Of a stretch of DNA of 64,000 bases, positions 8,758 to 19,971 are shown piece by piece (within the stretch, counting starts at the first letter, position 1; each line of letters opens with the position of its first letter). The stretch comes from Streptomyces globisporus (GTDB taxonomy: Bacteria; Actinomycetota; Actinomycetes; Streptomycetales; Streptomycetaceae), in the NCBI GenBank assembly GCA_014649555.1, contig BMTG01000015.1, forward strand, positions 1 to 64,000. The letters run 5' to 3'. Under the pieces are notes generated by a model. The model was not told where the DNA came from and did not search any database. It saw nothing but the letters and a program-made list of their open reading frames with translations. The translations under genes were made by a program, and so were the position numbers.

Positions 8758-8780
8758 TTGTCAGTGCCGTAGGGCAGCAT
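8758..8780 (+). promoter_or_regulatory. PafBC / RecA-NDp type DNA-damage promoter of dinB
   Basis: TTGTCAGTG (8758-8766), 8 nt, then CAGCAT (8775-8780) fits the PafBC motif TTGTCRGTG-N8-TANNNT except for the first base of the -10. The GTG start at 8788 follows 7 nt later, so the mRNA should be leaderless. Confidence 0.7.
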
Positions 8781-8787
8781 CGACGGT

Positions 8788-10248
8788 GTGAGACCCGCGC
8801 CCACCATCCTTCACCTGGACATGGACGCCTTCTACGCCTCGGCGGAGCAGGCGGCCAAGCCCAGTCTGCGCGGCAAGGCGGTCGTGGTGGGCGGCCTCGG
8901 CCCGCGCGGAGTGGTCGCCACCGCCTCGTACGAGGCCCGGCGGCTGGGCGTGCACTCGGCGATGCCCACCGCGCAGGCCCGGCGGCTCGCACCGAACGCG
9001 GCCTACCTGGTGCCCCGCTTCTCGCTGTACCGGACGGTGAGCAACCAGGTGATGGAGCTGCTGGGGCGGCTGTCCCCGCTGGTGGAGCCGCTCAGCCTGG
9101 ACGAGGCCTTCGTGGACCTGGAGGCCGGCGGGACGGCGGACGACTCGGCCTCGGCACGCGCCACGGGGGAGGGGCTGCGGGTGGCGATCCGCGCCGTGAC
9201 CGGCCTCAGCGGATCCGTCGGACTCGCGGGTTCCAAGATGCTCGCCAAGATCGCCTCCGAGCAGGCGAAGCCCGACGGTCTCGTCCTCATCGAGCCGGGC
9301 ACCGAGCGCGAGCTGCTCGCCCCCATGTCCGTACGCATCCTGCCAGGGGTCGGCCCGGCCACCGGCGACCATCTCCGGCGTGCCGGCATGACCACGGTCC
9401 ACGACCTGGCCGAGGCGGGCGAGGCGGAGCTCGTACGGCTGGTGGGGAAGGCCCACGGCCACGGGCTCTTCCGGATGGCGCTGGGCCTCGACGACCGGCC
9501 GGTGGTCGCCGAGCGGGACGCCAAGTCCGTATCGGTGGAGGACACCTTCGACGTGGACCTGCACGACCGGGTGCGGGTGCGCGCCGAGGTCGAGCGGCTG
9601 GCCGTGCGGTGTGTGGAGCGGCTGCGCGCCGCCGACCGGTCGGGCCGCACGGTGGTGCTGAAGGTGCGCCGCTACGACTTCTCCACGCTGACCCGCTCCG
9701 AGACGCTCAGAGGCCCCACGGACGACCCCACCGTGGTCCGCGAGGCGGCGGCGCGGCTGCTGGAGTCCGTCGACACCACGGGCGGCGTACGGCTCCTCGG
9801 GGTCGGCGTCACGGGACTTGCCGACTACACCCAGGAGGACCTGTTCGCCCAGGCCGCCGACGCCCGGGAGCTCGCACAGCGGGCCCTGGAACACCACGCG
9901 CCGGCCGCGGAGGGCGGCGAGGAGGAAGCCGCGCCGGAGCCCGAGGCGGACAGCGCCGAGCAACTTGCCGCGCGGCGCTGGCCCGCCGGACACGACGTGC
10001 ACCACGAGGAGCACGGGCACGGCTGGGTGCAGGGCAGCGGGATCGGCCGGGTCACCGTCCGGTTCGAGGAACCGTGGAGCGCGCCCGGCCGGGTCCGCAC
10101 CTTCCGGATCGACGACCCGCAATTGCGGCGCGCCGATCCGCTGCCGCTCGTCCGCGAGAGCCCCGACTATTCCTCCTGGCCCGCCAGCCTGCCGAAGTCC
10201 CGGTCCTCGGGCGCCGCGGCCTCCGAGGGCGGTGAGTCCAGCCCGTAA
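8788..10248 (+). CDS. dinB: DNA polymerase IV (Y family)
   Basis: A 486-residue translesion polymerase. Catalytic carboxylates are in HLDMDAFYAS (Asp11) and SLDEAF (Asp105, Glu106). The palm/fingers are followed by a helix-hairpin-helix region (LPGVGPATGDHL) and little finger. A beta-clamp motif QEDLF sits at 349-353, unusually not at the C-terminus: about 130 residues follow, including a charged linker and a conserved-looking segment near HEEHGHGWVQGSG. The damage-type promoter and leaderless start indicate induction by DNA damage. The last 82 bp overlap the convergent PRC-barrel gene. Confidence 0.92.
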   Translation: MRPAPTILHLDMDAFYASAEQAAKPSLRGKAVVVGGLGPRGVVATASYEARRLGVHSAMPTAQARRLAPNAAYLVPRFSLYRTVSNQVMELLGRLSPLVEPLSLDEAFVDLEAGGTADDSASARATGEGLRVAIRAVTGLSGSVGLAGSKMLAKIASEQAKPDGLVLIEPGTERELLAPMSVRILPGVGPATGDHLRRAGMTTVHDLAEAGEAELVRLVGKAHGHGLFRMALGLDDRPVVAERDAKSVSVEDTFDVDLHDRVRVRAEVERLAVRCVERLRAADRSGRTVVLKVRRYDFSTLTRSETLRGPTDDPTVVREAAARLLESVDTTGGVRLLGVGVTGLADYTQEDLFAQAADARELAQRALEHHAPAAEGGEEEAAPEPEADSAEQLAARRWPAGHDVHHEEHGHGWVQGSGIGRVTVRFEEPWSAPGRVRTFRIDDPQLRRADPLPLVRESPDYSSWPASLPKSRSSGAAASEGGESSP

Positions 10249-10541
10249 TGCCGGTAGAGCTGCAGCTCCTGCTCGGGCGACAGGTGCCGGCCGACGCCGA
10301 AGTCCGGCGCGCCCTTGATCAACGCCCGGTCGAAGGGGACGCGCAGCGCGTCCTCGACGAACTCGCTGGGCTCCAGCGGGACGAAGGCGTCCCTGCTGAA
10401 CAGGCCGGTGCGCACAGCCGCCCACTCGGGCACACCCGTCGCGTCGTCGAGATAGACCTCATCCACCGTTCCGATCTTGGTGCCCTTGCGATCGAAGGCC
10501 TTGCGGCCGATCAGGCGGCGCGGATCGATATCCGTCTGCAC
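10167..10541 (-). CDS. PRC-barrel domain protein
   Basis: A 124-residue protein with a PRC-barrel at ~5-80 (DPRRLIGRKAFDRKGTKIGT, VPEWAAVRTG) and a polar C-terminus. PRC-barrels occur in RimM and photosynthetic reaction centres; stand-alone actinobacterial versions have no fixed function. The GTG at 10541 has GGGAGG close upstream; an upstream ATG at 10571 would add 10 residues. Its 3' end overlaps dinB tail-to-tail. Confidence 0.8.
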   Translation of the reverse strand: MQTDIDPRRLIGRKAFDRKGTKIGTVDEVYLDDATGVPEWAAVRTGLFSRDAFVPLEPSEFVEDALRVPFDRALIKGAPDFGVGRHLSPEQELQLYRHYGLDSPPSEAAAPEDRDFGRLAGQEE

Positions 10542-10655
10542 GGTGCCTCCCACTGGTCGCGGACTGCTCACGGCGGTCCTGTCGCTCCACCAGGACCAGA
10601 CAAATGCAGATCCGTGGTGTCGGCCACTCGAGAGCTCCGGCGCGGAGGCCGCTGG

Positions 10656-10661
10656 TACGCT
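10656..10661 (+). promoter_or_regulatory. Candidate -10 of the gcvP transcript
   Basis: TACGCT lies 20 nt before the glycine riboswitch. No convincing -35 is seen at the expected spacing, so this is only a candidate. Confidence 0.35.
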
Positions 10662-10680
10662 GGCAGTGGCTGCTGACCCC

Positions 10681-10903
10681 GTGCGGGAGAGTCCTCCGGT
10701 GGAGAATCCGGAGGCGCCGAAGGAGCAACTCCTCCCCGGAATCTCTCAGGCCCCCGTACCGCACGGACGAGGTCACTCTGGAAAGCAGGGCGGATCCGTG
10801 CGGGCGCAGGCCCGGGTGGACCCTGACCCTCACCGACGGTGAAAGCCGGCACGCCCCCGGGCGGGCCGGTGAAGCTCTCAGGTTGAGATGACAGAGGGGG
10901 AGG
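10681..10903 (+). ncRNA. Tandem glycine riboswitch
   Basis: Aptamer 1 shows GGGAGAGTCC, the conserved GGCGCCGAAGGAGCAA, AATCTCTCAGGC and CACTCTGGAAAGC. Aptamer 2 shows a degenerate copy ending GAAGCTCTCAGGTT and ATGACAGAGGGGGAGG. This is the two-aptamer layout of glycine riboswitches that switch on glycine cleavage genes when glycine is high. The expression platform must act within the ~60 nt before the gcvP ribosome site. Confidence 0.93.
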
Positions 10904-10965
10904 CCGTTCGGGCACCCACGCCGTGGTGCCCCTCGCAGGTCGTGACAGACCAGGAGGCCTCCACC

Positions 10966-13851
<2,886 letters not shown>

Positions 13852-13903
13852 ATCAGCCTGTCACAGGGCGTGCGCCGGGAGCGGCGCGCGCCGGACATGC
13901 GTC

Positions 13904-13942
13904 GGGGCCGGTGCGGAGATCTCTCCGGGCCGGCCCCTTTTT
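13904..13942 (+). terminator. Terminator after gcvP
   Basis: GGGGCCGG (13904-13911) pairs with CCGGCCCC (13930-13937), with an inner GGAGA/TCTCC stem, followed by TTTTT. Confidence 0.9.
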
Positions 13943-13984
13943 CCGTATGACTTCTTCCGTGCGGCTTCTTCCGTACGGCCGCTC

Positions 13985-14191
13985 TCAGGCGGCCTTCACC
14001 ACGCGGCCGGCTGCCAGCGGCCGGTGCGGCGCGATGATCTGCCCGTCGGGCAGCAGTTCGCCGGTGTCCTCGAAGAGCAGCACGCCGTTGCACAGGAGGC
14101 TCCACCCCTGTTCGGGGTGGTGGGCCGTGAGGCGGGCGGCCTCCCGGTCGGGCGAATCGGCGGTGGGGCAGGGTGGCTGGTGCTGGCACAT
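13985..14191 (-). CDS. DUF5999 family small protein
   Basis: A 68-residue protein beginning MCQHQPPCPTAD, with a Cys/His-rich N-terminus and LCNGVLLFEDTGELLPDG. This family is widespread in Streptomyces and has no known function; the CxHxxxC cluster suggests metal binding. The ATG at 14191 is preferred because conservation of the family begins there. Confidence 0.78.
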   Translation of the reverse strand: MCQHQPPCPTADSPDREAARLTAHHPEQGWSLLCNGVLLFEDTGELLPDGQIIAPHRPLAAGRVVKAA

Positions 14192-14526
14192 GGATGGGTT
14201 CTTTCGCTGCGTCGAGTCGAGTGTCCTGCGGCTGGATGAGTCGTTCATGGCCGCCCCCGTATCAGTCGGTCCGGTCCCAGTGTTGCCCTACGGGGAAGAA
14301 TCCGCAGGGATTTCGCTGCAGCACCCGTACTCCTCCCATGACGCATCACCCGCGCGGACGGTTCACCGCAACTGCACTGTCCCTTTGGGTGGTTCGGGGT
14401 GGCCGGATGGGACTAGTCCGAACGGGCAGCACAGCGCCCCCGCAGTGACCCCTTTCCGCTGCCCGGTCGTGCGGGGCGGATCGAGGTCGCCACGGGGGCG
14501 CTGTGCCCGGGCTCTGCCGACGTCGG
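14192..14526. other. Intergenic region with long inverted repeat
   Basis: 335 nt without a gene. CACAGCGCCCCCG (14430-14442) and CGGGGGCGCTGTG (14493-14505) form a perfect 13-bp inverted repeat around a 50-nt GC-rich loop. It lies just past the stop of the minus-strand gene at 14527 and probably ends that transcript. The remainder should hold the promoter of the DUF5999 gene; no clear hexamers were seen. Confidence 0.5.
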
Positions 14527-15111
14527 TCAGGCCGAGCTGAGGAGCGGCCCCGGGGCCACCCGCAGTGAGATGACGGGCAGCAGATCGGCGACCCGGTGCG
14601 GGCGGTGGGCCGCGATGCCCGGCGGGGCCGGCGCCAGGGGCACCAGGATGTCCGTCGGCGCGAGCACCCCGCCGGAGGGATCGGCCTCGGTGTCGCCGTG
14701 CAGCCACAGGGTGAGCATGTACAGCTCCGGGATCGACAGCAGCCGCGCCTGGCAGCCGGGGGCCGAGGCCTCCGCCTGCCGGACGGCCAGTTCGGTCGAG
14801 GCGAGGTAGGGGCCCTCGAAGAAGTGCGAGAACGTCCAGCCGTCGGGGGTGAGCACGGTGTCCGCCGCGGCGACCGCGCGGCCCTCGCTCCGGATCAGGA
14901 AACGCCAGGCCGCCAGGCGGGTCAGCGGCGCCGTCCCGGTGGGAGCGATCCGGTCCAGCACATGCACGGGGAGCGGTAGTTCGGGGCTCAGCGGTCCCTG
15001 GACGGACCGAAGAGCGGAGGTTCGGGCTTCGCGGACGGCGGTGGGAGAACCGAGGGCCGCGAGAACGCTGCGCAGGGCGGGCGCGGGAGCCGAGGGGACA
15101 TGCAGCGGCAT
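14527..15111 (-). CDS. Conserved hypothetical protein
   Basis: A 194-residue soluble protein that I do not recognise. It contains a central part with FLIRSEGRAVAAADTVL and DGWTFSHFFEGPYLAS followed by ISLRV near the C-terminus, suggesting an alpha/beta fold. The start is set at the ATG 15111, with GAGAGG about 12 nt upstream; an open extension upstream is compositionally odd. Codon bias is that of a normal chromosomal gene. Confidence 0.7.
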   Translation of the reverse strand: MPLHVPSAPAPALRSVLAALGSPTAVREARTSALRSVQGPLSPELPLPVHVLDRIAPTGTAPLTRLAAWRFLIRSEGRAVAAADTVLTPDGWTFSHFFEGPYLASTELAVRQAEASAPGCQARLLSIPELYMLTLWLHGDTEADPSGGVLAPTDILVPLAPAPPGIAAHRPHRVADLLPVISLRVAPGPLLSSA

Positions 15112-15595
15112 AGTGGGTCGCCTCTCACTTCGGAGACACGGTGGAGCTTGGGCGGGTGCAGACGGCGCTGTCGGCGTGCGGGCCAGAGGAGGCCGGTGAC
15201 GGGCGAGTCGTATCAACTCTCTGCCTCGTTGAGCGGAGTTTATATGACGCGTGTTCACACAGTGTTTCCGCTAGCAGTCGCGGATATGTCGCGCAAGGCG
15301 TCATCCGGCCTTCGAATCGCGGTATTCCTGAGGATTTGATCTGCCGCGGTCGACGCCGACCAGGCGCCCTTCCGATGACACGGACGGCCGAAACTCGTCG
15401 GTGTTTTCACCACGCATGAACCAGCCGAAAATGCCCCGTGCCGCATGCCGTGGGAATGTGCCCCCGGTCTCCTGCAACCAGACTATCGGGTATCGGAGGC
15501 CTGTGGGGGCGTTACGGATCACTCTCGCTGGGCACTATCGATCGTGATGCGAGCGGCCTGGGCCGCGGGCCGCCCACTGGAGGAGGGACCCCTCG
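15112..15595. other. Divergent intergenic region, relatively AT-rich
   Basis: 484 nt without a supported gene. The centre (about 15230-15330) is less GC-rich than its surroundings; on the minus strand CATATAAA near 15238-15245 could be the -10 for the gene at 14527-15111. The ribosome site GGAGGAGGG of the next gene is at 15579-15587. Confidence 0.4.
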
Positions 15596-17101
15596 ATGGG
15601 GGAGAAGGTCGTGGCGGGAGCCCTTGACCTGTCCGATCGACAGGCGTACCGGACGAAGCTCAACCGCTGCCTGGAGGGGCTGCGGAGGCTTCTGGAGGAG
15701 CGGAGGTTCGACCGTCCGCGGAATCTGATGGGGCTGGAGATAGAGCTGAATCTCGCGGGTTCCGACGGGATGCCCCGCATGATGAATCAGCAGGTGCTCC
15801 AGCGCATCGCGAGCCGGGATTTCCAGACCGAACTGGGGATGTTCAATCTCGAAGTCAATATCGTCCCCCACCGCCTCGGCGGCCGGGTATTCGATCAGCT
15901 CTCGGAGGAGTTGCGGACCGGCCTCGCCTATGCGCACCGGAAGGCGGGGGAGGTGGACGCGGGGATCGTGATGATCGGAATCCTGCCCACCCTGGGGGAG
16001 CATGACGTGGTGTCCGCGAATCTCTCGGACGTGGACCGCTACACCCTGCTCAACGATCAAATGGCGGCCGCCCGGGGGGAGGATTTCGCCCTGGATATCG
16101 AAGGCGTCGAGCGGTTGGTCTGCACCTCGCCCTCGATCGCCCCGGAATCGGCCTGCACCTCGGTCCAGCTACATCTCCAGGTGACGCCGACCCGGTTCGC
16201 CGACGTCTGGAACGCCGCGCAGGCGATCACCGGCGTGCAGATCGCGCTGGGTGCCAACGCCCCGTTCCTGTTCGGCAAGGAGCTGTGGCGCGAGTCCCGG
16301 CCGCCCCTGTTCCAGCAGGCCACCGACGTACGGCCGCCGGAGCTGGCGAACCAGGGCGTACGCCCCAGGACCTGGTTCGGGGAGCGCTGGATCGGCTCCG
16401 CGCACGAGCTGTTCGAGGAGAACCTGCGGTACTTCCCGCCACTCCTGCCGATCTGCGACGACGAGGACCCCCTGGAGGTGCTGGACGCGGGAGGGGTGCC
16501 CGAGCTGGGCGAACTGGTGCTGCACAACGGCACCGTCTACCGCTGGAACCGCCCGGTGTACGGGATCGCCGACGGCGTTCCCCATCTGCGGGTGGAGAAC
16601 CGCGTCCTGCCCGCAGGGCCGACGGTCACCGACGTGATCGCCAACGCCGCGTTCTACTACGGGCTCGTGCGGGCCCTCGCCGAGGAGCCCCGGCCGGTGT
16701 GGAGCCGGCTGCCGTTCGAGGCCGCCGAGGAGAATTTCACCGAGGCCTGCCGGCACGGCATCGAGGCCGAGATGCTCTGGCCCCGGTCGGGCCGTTCCGG
16801 CGGACTGGCCAGGATCCCCGCCGTACAGCTGGTTCTGGAGGAGCTGCTGCCGCTGGCCGCCGCAGGACTGGACGCCTGGCACATCGAGCCCGCGGACCGG
16901 GACCACTATCTCGGTGTGATCGAGGAGCGGTGCAGGCGGCGCGTCAACGGGGCCTCCTGGCAGGTCGCCACGTACGACCGGGCCCTGGAGGCCGGGCTCG
17001 GGCGGGAGGCGGCACTCGCGGCGATGACGCGGCGCTACGCCGAGCTGATGCACGCGGGGGAGCCGGTGCACACCTGGCCGGTGGGGTTCCCGGCGCCCTG
17101 A
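15596..17101 (+). CDS. Glutamate-cysteine ligase (GCS2) family protein
   Basis: A 501-residue ATP-dependent carboxylate-amine ligase-like enzyme. The GCS2 core is visible: GLEIELNL, FNLEVNIVPH, STSVQLHLQV-type strand (CTSVQLHLQV) and LGANAPFLFGKE, with LRVENRVLPAGPTVTDV later. Such proteins join glutamate or a similar acid to an amine; actinobacterial members include gamma-glutamyl-cysteine synthases such as EgtA, but the substrate is not determinable here. GGAGGAGGG is 8 nt before the ATG. It stands alone between terminators. Confidence 0.82.
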   Translation: MGEKVVAGALDLSDRQAYRTKLNRCLEGLRRLLEERRFDRPRNLMGLEIELNLAGSDGMPRMMNQQVLQRIASRDFQTELGMFNLEVNIVPHRLGGRVFDQLSEELRTGLAYAHRKAGEVDAGIVMIGILPTLGEHDVVSANLSDVDRYTLLNDQMAAARGEDFALDIEGVERLVCTSPSIAPESACTSVQLHLQVTPTRFADVWNAAQAITGVQIALGANAPFLFGKELWRESRPPLFQQATDVRPPELANQGVRPRTWFGERWIGSAHELFEENLRYFPPLLPICDDEDPLEVLDAGGVPELGELVLHNGTVYRWNRPVYGIADGVPHLRVENRVLPAGPTVTDVIANAAFYYGLVRALAEEPRPVWSRLPFEAAEENFTEACRHGIEAEMLWPRSGRSGGLARIPAVQLVLEELLPLAAAGLDAWHIEPADRDHYLGVIEERCRRRVNGASWQVATYDRALEAGLGREAALAAMTRRYAELMHAGEPVHTWPVGFPAP

Positions 17102-17119
17102 GGGCGGCCGTACGCGGGG

Positions 17120-17151
17120 GAGTGACGGGACCGGCTCGCGGCCCGTCACTC
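17120..17151 (+). terminator. Hairpin terminator between convergent genes
   Basis: GAGTGACGGG (17120-17129) pairs with CCCGTCACTC (17142-17151). It can serve both the GCS2 gene and the convergent VWA gene. No T tract. Confidence 0.75.
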
Positions 17152-17187
17152 CTGGGCGGCGCGGTGCGGTGCGGCCGGTTCGGGCCG

Positions 17188-18975
17188 TCACTCCTCGGCG
17201 GCGCGGCCGTTCTGTCCCGCCGCCATGATGGCCTGGAGGATCACCGCCTGGATCTCCGCCGGGTCGCTCACCTCGTAGCCGTCGCCGCCGGTGATCCGGG
17301 CGATCTCGGCGACCTCGTCACGGTCCGCGTCCGGGCCCACCGCGATCGCGATGACCGGGACGGGGCGCTCCGGGTCGACGAGCTTCTTCAGCTCCGTGAC
17401 GAGCCCGCTCCGCGAGATGCCGTCCGTGTCCTGGTTGGAGCCGTCGGTGAGGATCACCAGGGCGTTGAACTTGCCCTTCACATACGTCGACCGGGCCTCC
17501 TTGTACGAGGCCAGCGTCGTGTCGTACAGCCCGGTCGCCCCGCCCGGCACCGGCTGGAGTGCCGCGAAGGCCGCCGTGAGCTTCTCCCGGTGGGTCCCGC
17601 CGCCCGCGGCCGGGTCGCCGAGCCGCTTCGTCTCCATGAGCCGCCGGTAGTCCTTCTCGCCGTCCAGCGTGGTGGCGAACTTCCACAGCCCTATCTCGTC
17701 GTCGGGCGTGAACTGGTCCAGCGCCTGGATCAGCGACTCCTTGGTGACGTTCATCCGGGACTGGTTCCGCCCCGGCACGAGCGTCGCCATGGAGCCGGAG
17801 GCGTCGACCACCGTGGTCAGCCGGGCGCTCTGCACGGTGATCGTCCGCATCCCGAGTGTCTCCTGGAGCTCCTCGTCCGAGGGCGCCTCGACGGCCGGTT
17901 CCGCGTACGGCTGTGGCTTCCTGCCGCCGGCCGCCGCGACGAGGGAGTCCTCCGCGCTGCCGTCACCGGCCCGGAAGCCGTGCTCGGCGAACGTGGCCTG
18001 AGCGTCCCGGTCGCCCAGCAGGTTCATGAAGCGCAGGGCCGCGCGGGACTCCGCGGTGCTCAGTCGCGCCTCGTTCACCAGCGTGTACGGGTAGTCCAGC
18101 AGCGGAGTGCCGTCTTCCGGGTAGAAGAGATCCAGCTTGCCGGCGCCGGTCGCCTCCGTGTTGTGCGTGAAGGCCGCCTGCTCGGAGATCAGGGCCGCCT
18201 GGTTGCGCTTCGGATTGCCCTCCTCGGCCCCGGACGTGCTCCGCGCCAGAGTCTCCAGCACTTGTGTGTCGCCGTCCGACATCCGCTCGGCGAGCACCTT
18301 CGCGGTCTGGGCGACCCGGGTGTCGCTGTCCCCGCCCTGCCGTGCGGACGAGGCGCCGATGCCGGCGAGGGCCAGCAGGCCGGTGGCGCTGCGGGCCGGG
18401 TCCGCGGCTCCGAGGCGTACCCGGTCCGAGCCGAGCGCCCCGGCCACCAGCTCGGCCCAGGTGTACGTCTTACGGGGCCAGCCCAGGGCCCGCGAGGCGG
18501 ACGGGACCATGGCCAGGGCCACGGGGGAGGAGGCCACCGAGTCGGACGGGGAGACGGGGATGCCCTCGCCGAGGCCCTTGGCCCGCTCCAGCCACAGGTC
18601 GGAGTCGGGCAGCCAGACCTGGAAGTCGGGTTCCGTGTCCCCTGCCGCGAGGGCTTCGGCGACCTTGTGCGCATCGCGGGCCAGCACCTCCACCACGAGG
18701 CAGTGGCCGTCGGCCTTCACCTCGTCCGCGCGGGCCTGCTCGGCGATGGAGCGGACGGCGGGGGCGATGTCCGGGGACGCGACCACGGACAGGCGCACCG
18801 CGGAGTCCTCGCAGGACTCGGAGAACGACAACAGGCCGCCCTTGGCCGCGACAGCCGTTCCCGTCGCCACGGCGAGCACGAGCAGGGTGGCGATGGCGAC
18901 CGTACGACGCCGGGTGCTGGGGTGGCCCCGGCGTCCCTCCGCCGCGTGGCTGTCGGGCAAGCTATGACGTCCCAT
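17188..18975 (-). CDS. Membrane-anchored substrate-binding/VWA domain protein
   Basis: 595 residues. An N-terminal transmembrane or signal helix (~25-45, VAIATLLVLAVATGTAVAA) is followed by an extracellular periplasmic-binding-like domain (~55-390) with the start LSVVASPDIAPAV. A C-terminal von Willebrand A domain (~395-585) has an intact MIDAS: DASGS, a central Thr region and LTDGSNQDTDG. It probably binds a ligand or partner at the cell surface. The ribosome site AAGGAGGGG precedes the ATG. A terminator-like hairpin lies 38 nt upstream in the leader. Confidence 0.86.
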   Translation of the reverse strand: MGRHSLPDSHAAEGRRGHPSTRRRTVAIATLLVLAVATGTAVAAKGGLLSFSESCEDSAVRLSVVASPDIAPAVRSIAEQARADEVKADGHCLVVEVLARDAHKVAEALAAGDTEPDFQVWLPDSDLWLERAKGLGEGIPVSPSDSVASSPVALAMVPSASRALGWPRKTYTWAELVAGALGSDRVRLGAADPARSATGLLALAGIGASSARQGGDSDTRVAQTAKVLAERMSDGDTQVLETLARSTSGAEEGNPKRNQAALISEQAAFTHNTEATGAGKLDLFYPEDGTPLLDYPYTLVNEARLSTAESRAALRFMNLLGDRDAQATFAEHGFRAGDGSAEDSLVAAAGGRKPQPYAEPAVEAPSDEELQETLGMRTITVQSARLTTVVDASGSMATLVPGRNQSRMNVTKESLIQALDQFTPDDEIGLWKFATTLDGEKDYRRLMETKRLGDPAAGGGTHREKLTAAFAALQPVPGGATGLYDTTLASYKEARSTYVKGKFNALVILTDGSNQDTDGISRSGLVTELKKLVDPERPVPVIAIAVGPDADRDEVAEIARITGGDGYEVSDPAEIQAVILQAIMAAGQNGRAAEE

Positions 18976-19013
18976 GTCGGTGGTACCCCTCCTTGAGGAT
19001 CAAACAAGGAAAA

Positions 19014-19049
19014 GGGGGACCCGACCATCAGCGATGGTGGTCGTCCCCC
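19014..19049 (-). terminator. Terminator-like hairpin in the leader of the VWA gene (possible attenuator)
   Basis: GGGGGAC (19014-19020) pairs with GTCCCCC (19043-19049), with ACCATC/GATGGT inside. Read on the minus strand the stem is followed by TTTTCCTTG. It lies between any promoter of the minus-strand VWA gene and its start, so it could attenuate that transcript. It could also stop antisense transcripts of the CPBP gene. Confidence 0.6.
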
Positions 19050-19139
19050 GGCCTGTCGCGCATGATCTTCGTACCTGTATTCGAGACCCTAGCGGGACGG
19101 TCGGTGGGATGAGACGCGATTGCAGAACAAAAGGCAGGT

Positions 19140-19940
19140 GTGCAGGTGGAGGCCGGGCGCGTGGCTGATTCTTTTCCCCAAGAGGCCGTGTCACGAAGGA
19201 TCTTGCGGTCCGAGGTGGTGCTGGTCCTGGCGCTCTCCCTGGGCGCCAGTGCACTGTCGGCCCTCATCAGTTTTGTCGGATCCCTGACGAAACCGGGAGG
19301 ATTGAAGGACCAGGCGGCGACGCTCAACGGCTCGTACGCTCCGGGCCGTCCATGGCTTGATCTGGCCTGGCAAATGTTCGGGATCGCAACGGCTCTGGTG
19401 CCGGTCGCACTGGTCGCGCATCTGCTGATCCGGGAGGGGGCGGGCCTGCGGGCCATCGGCTTCGACCGTACGAAGCCCTGGTTCGACCTCGGCCGGGGAA
19501 CCCTGGTCGCGGCCGGCATCGGCAGCGCCGGCCTCGCCTTCTACCTCGTGGCCCGCGCCACCGGGTTCAACCTGACGGTCGTTCCCGAATCCCTGCCCGA
19601 CGTCTGGTGGAAGTTCCCCGTACTGATCCTCTCGGCGATCCAGAACTCCGTGGTGGAGGAGGTCATCGTCGTCGGGTATCTGCTGCGCAGGCTCGGACAG
19701 TTGGGCTGGACGCCGATGGCCGCCCTGGTGGCCAGCTCCGTACTGCGCGGGTCCTACCACCTGTATCAGGGGATCGGCGGCTTCATCGGGAACGTGGTGA
19801 TGGGCGTCGTCTTCGTGCTGCTCTACCGGCGCTGGGGCCGGGTGGGCCCGCTGGTCGTCGCGCACGCGCTCCTGGACATCGGAGCGTTCGTCGGGTATGC
19901 GCTGCTCGCGGGCCGGGTGGACTGGCTGCCCACGCCTTAG
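19140..19940 (+). CDS. CPBP family intramembrane glutamic endopeptidase
   Basis: A 266-residue polytopic membrane protein of the CAAX-protease/bacteriocin-processing (Abi) family. Motif 1 is VVEEVIVVGYLLRR (the EE pair), motif 2 VLRGSYHLYQG and motif 3 VVAHALLDIGAF, with His residues in place. About six to eight membrane segments are visible. GTG starts at 19140, 19146 and 19161 are all in frame; 19140 is given. The substrate is unknown. Confidence 0.86.
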   Translation: MQVEAGRVADSFPQEAVSRRILRSEVVLVLALSLGASALSALISFVGSLTKPGGLKDQAATLNGSYAPGRPWLDLAWQMFGIATALVPVALVAHLLIREGAGLRAIGFDRTKPWFDLGRGTLVAAGIGSAGLAFYLVARATGFNLTVVPESLPDVWWKFPVLILSAIQNSVVEEVIVVGYLLRRLGQLGWTPMAALVASSVLRGSYHLYQGIGGFIGNVVMGVVFVLLYRRWGRVGPLVVAHALLDIGAFVGYALLAGRVDWLPTP

Positions 19941-19971
19941 GGCCTGCTCCGGGGTTCAGAAGGTTCCGGAG

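Noticed and set aside
8758..8780. LexA/SOS box at dinB
   Set aside because: No GAAC-N4-GTTC dyad is present; the element fits the LexA-independent PafBC motif instead.
18976..19139. tRNA or small RNA gene in the strong hairpin between the VWA and CPBP genes
   Set aside because: The stem has no cloverleaf, anticodon arm or CCA end; it reads as a terminator or attenuator.
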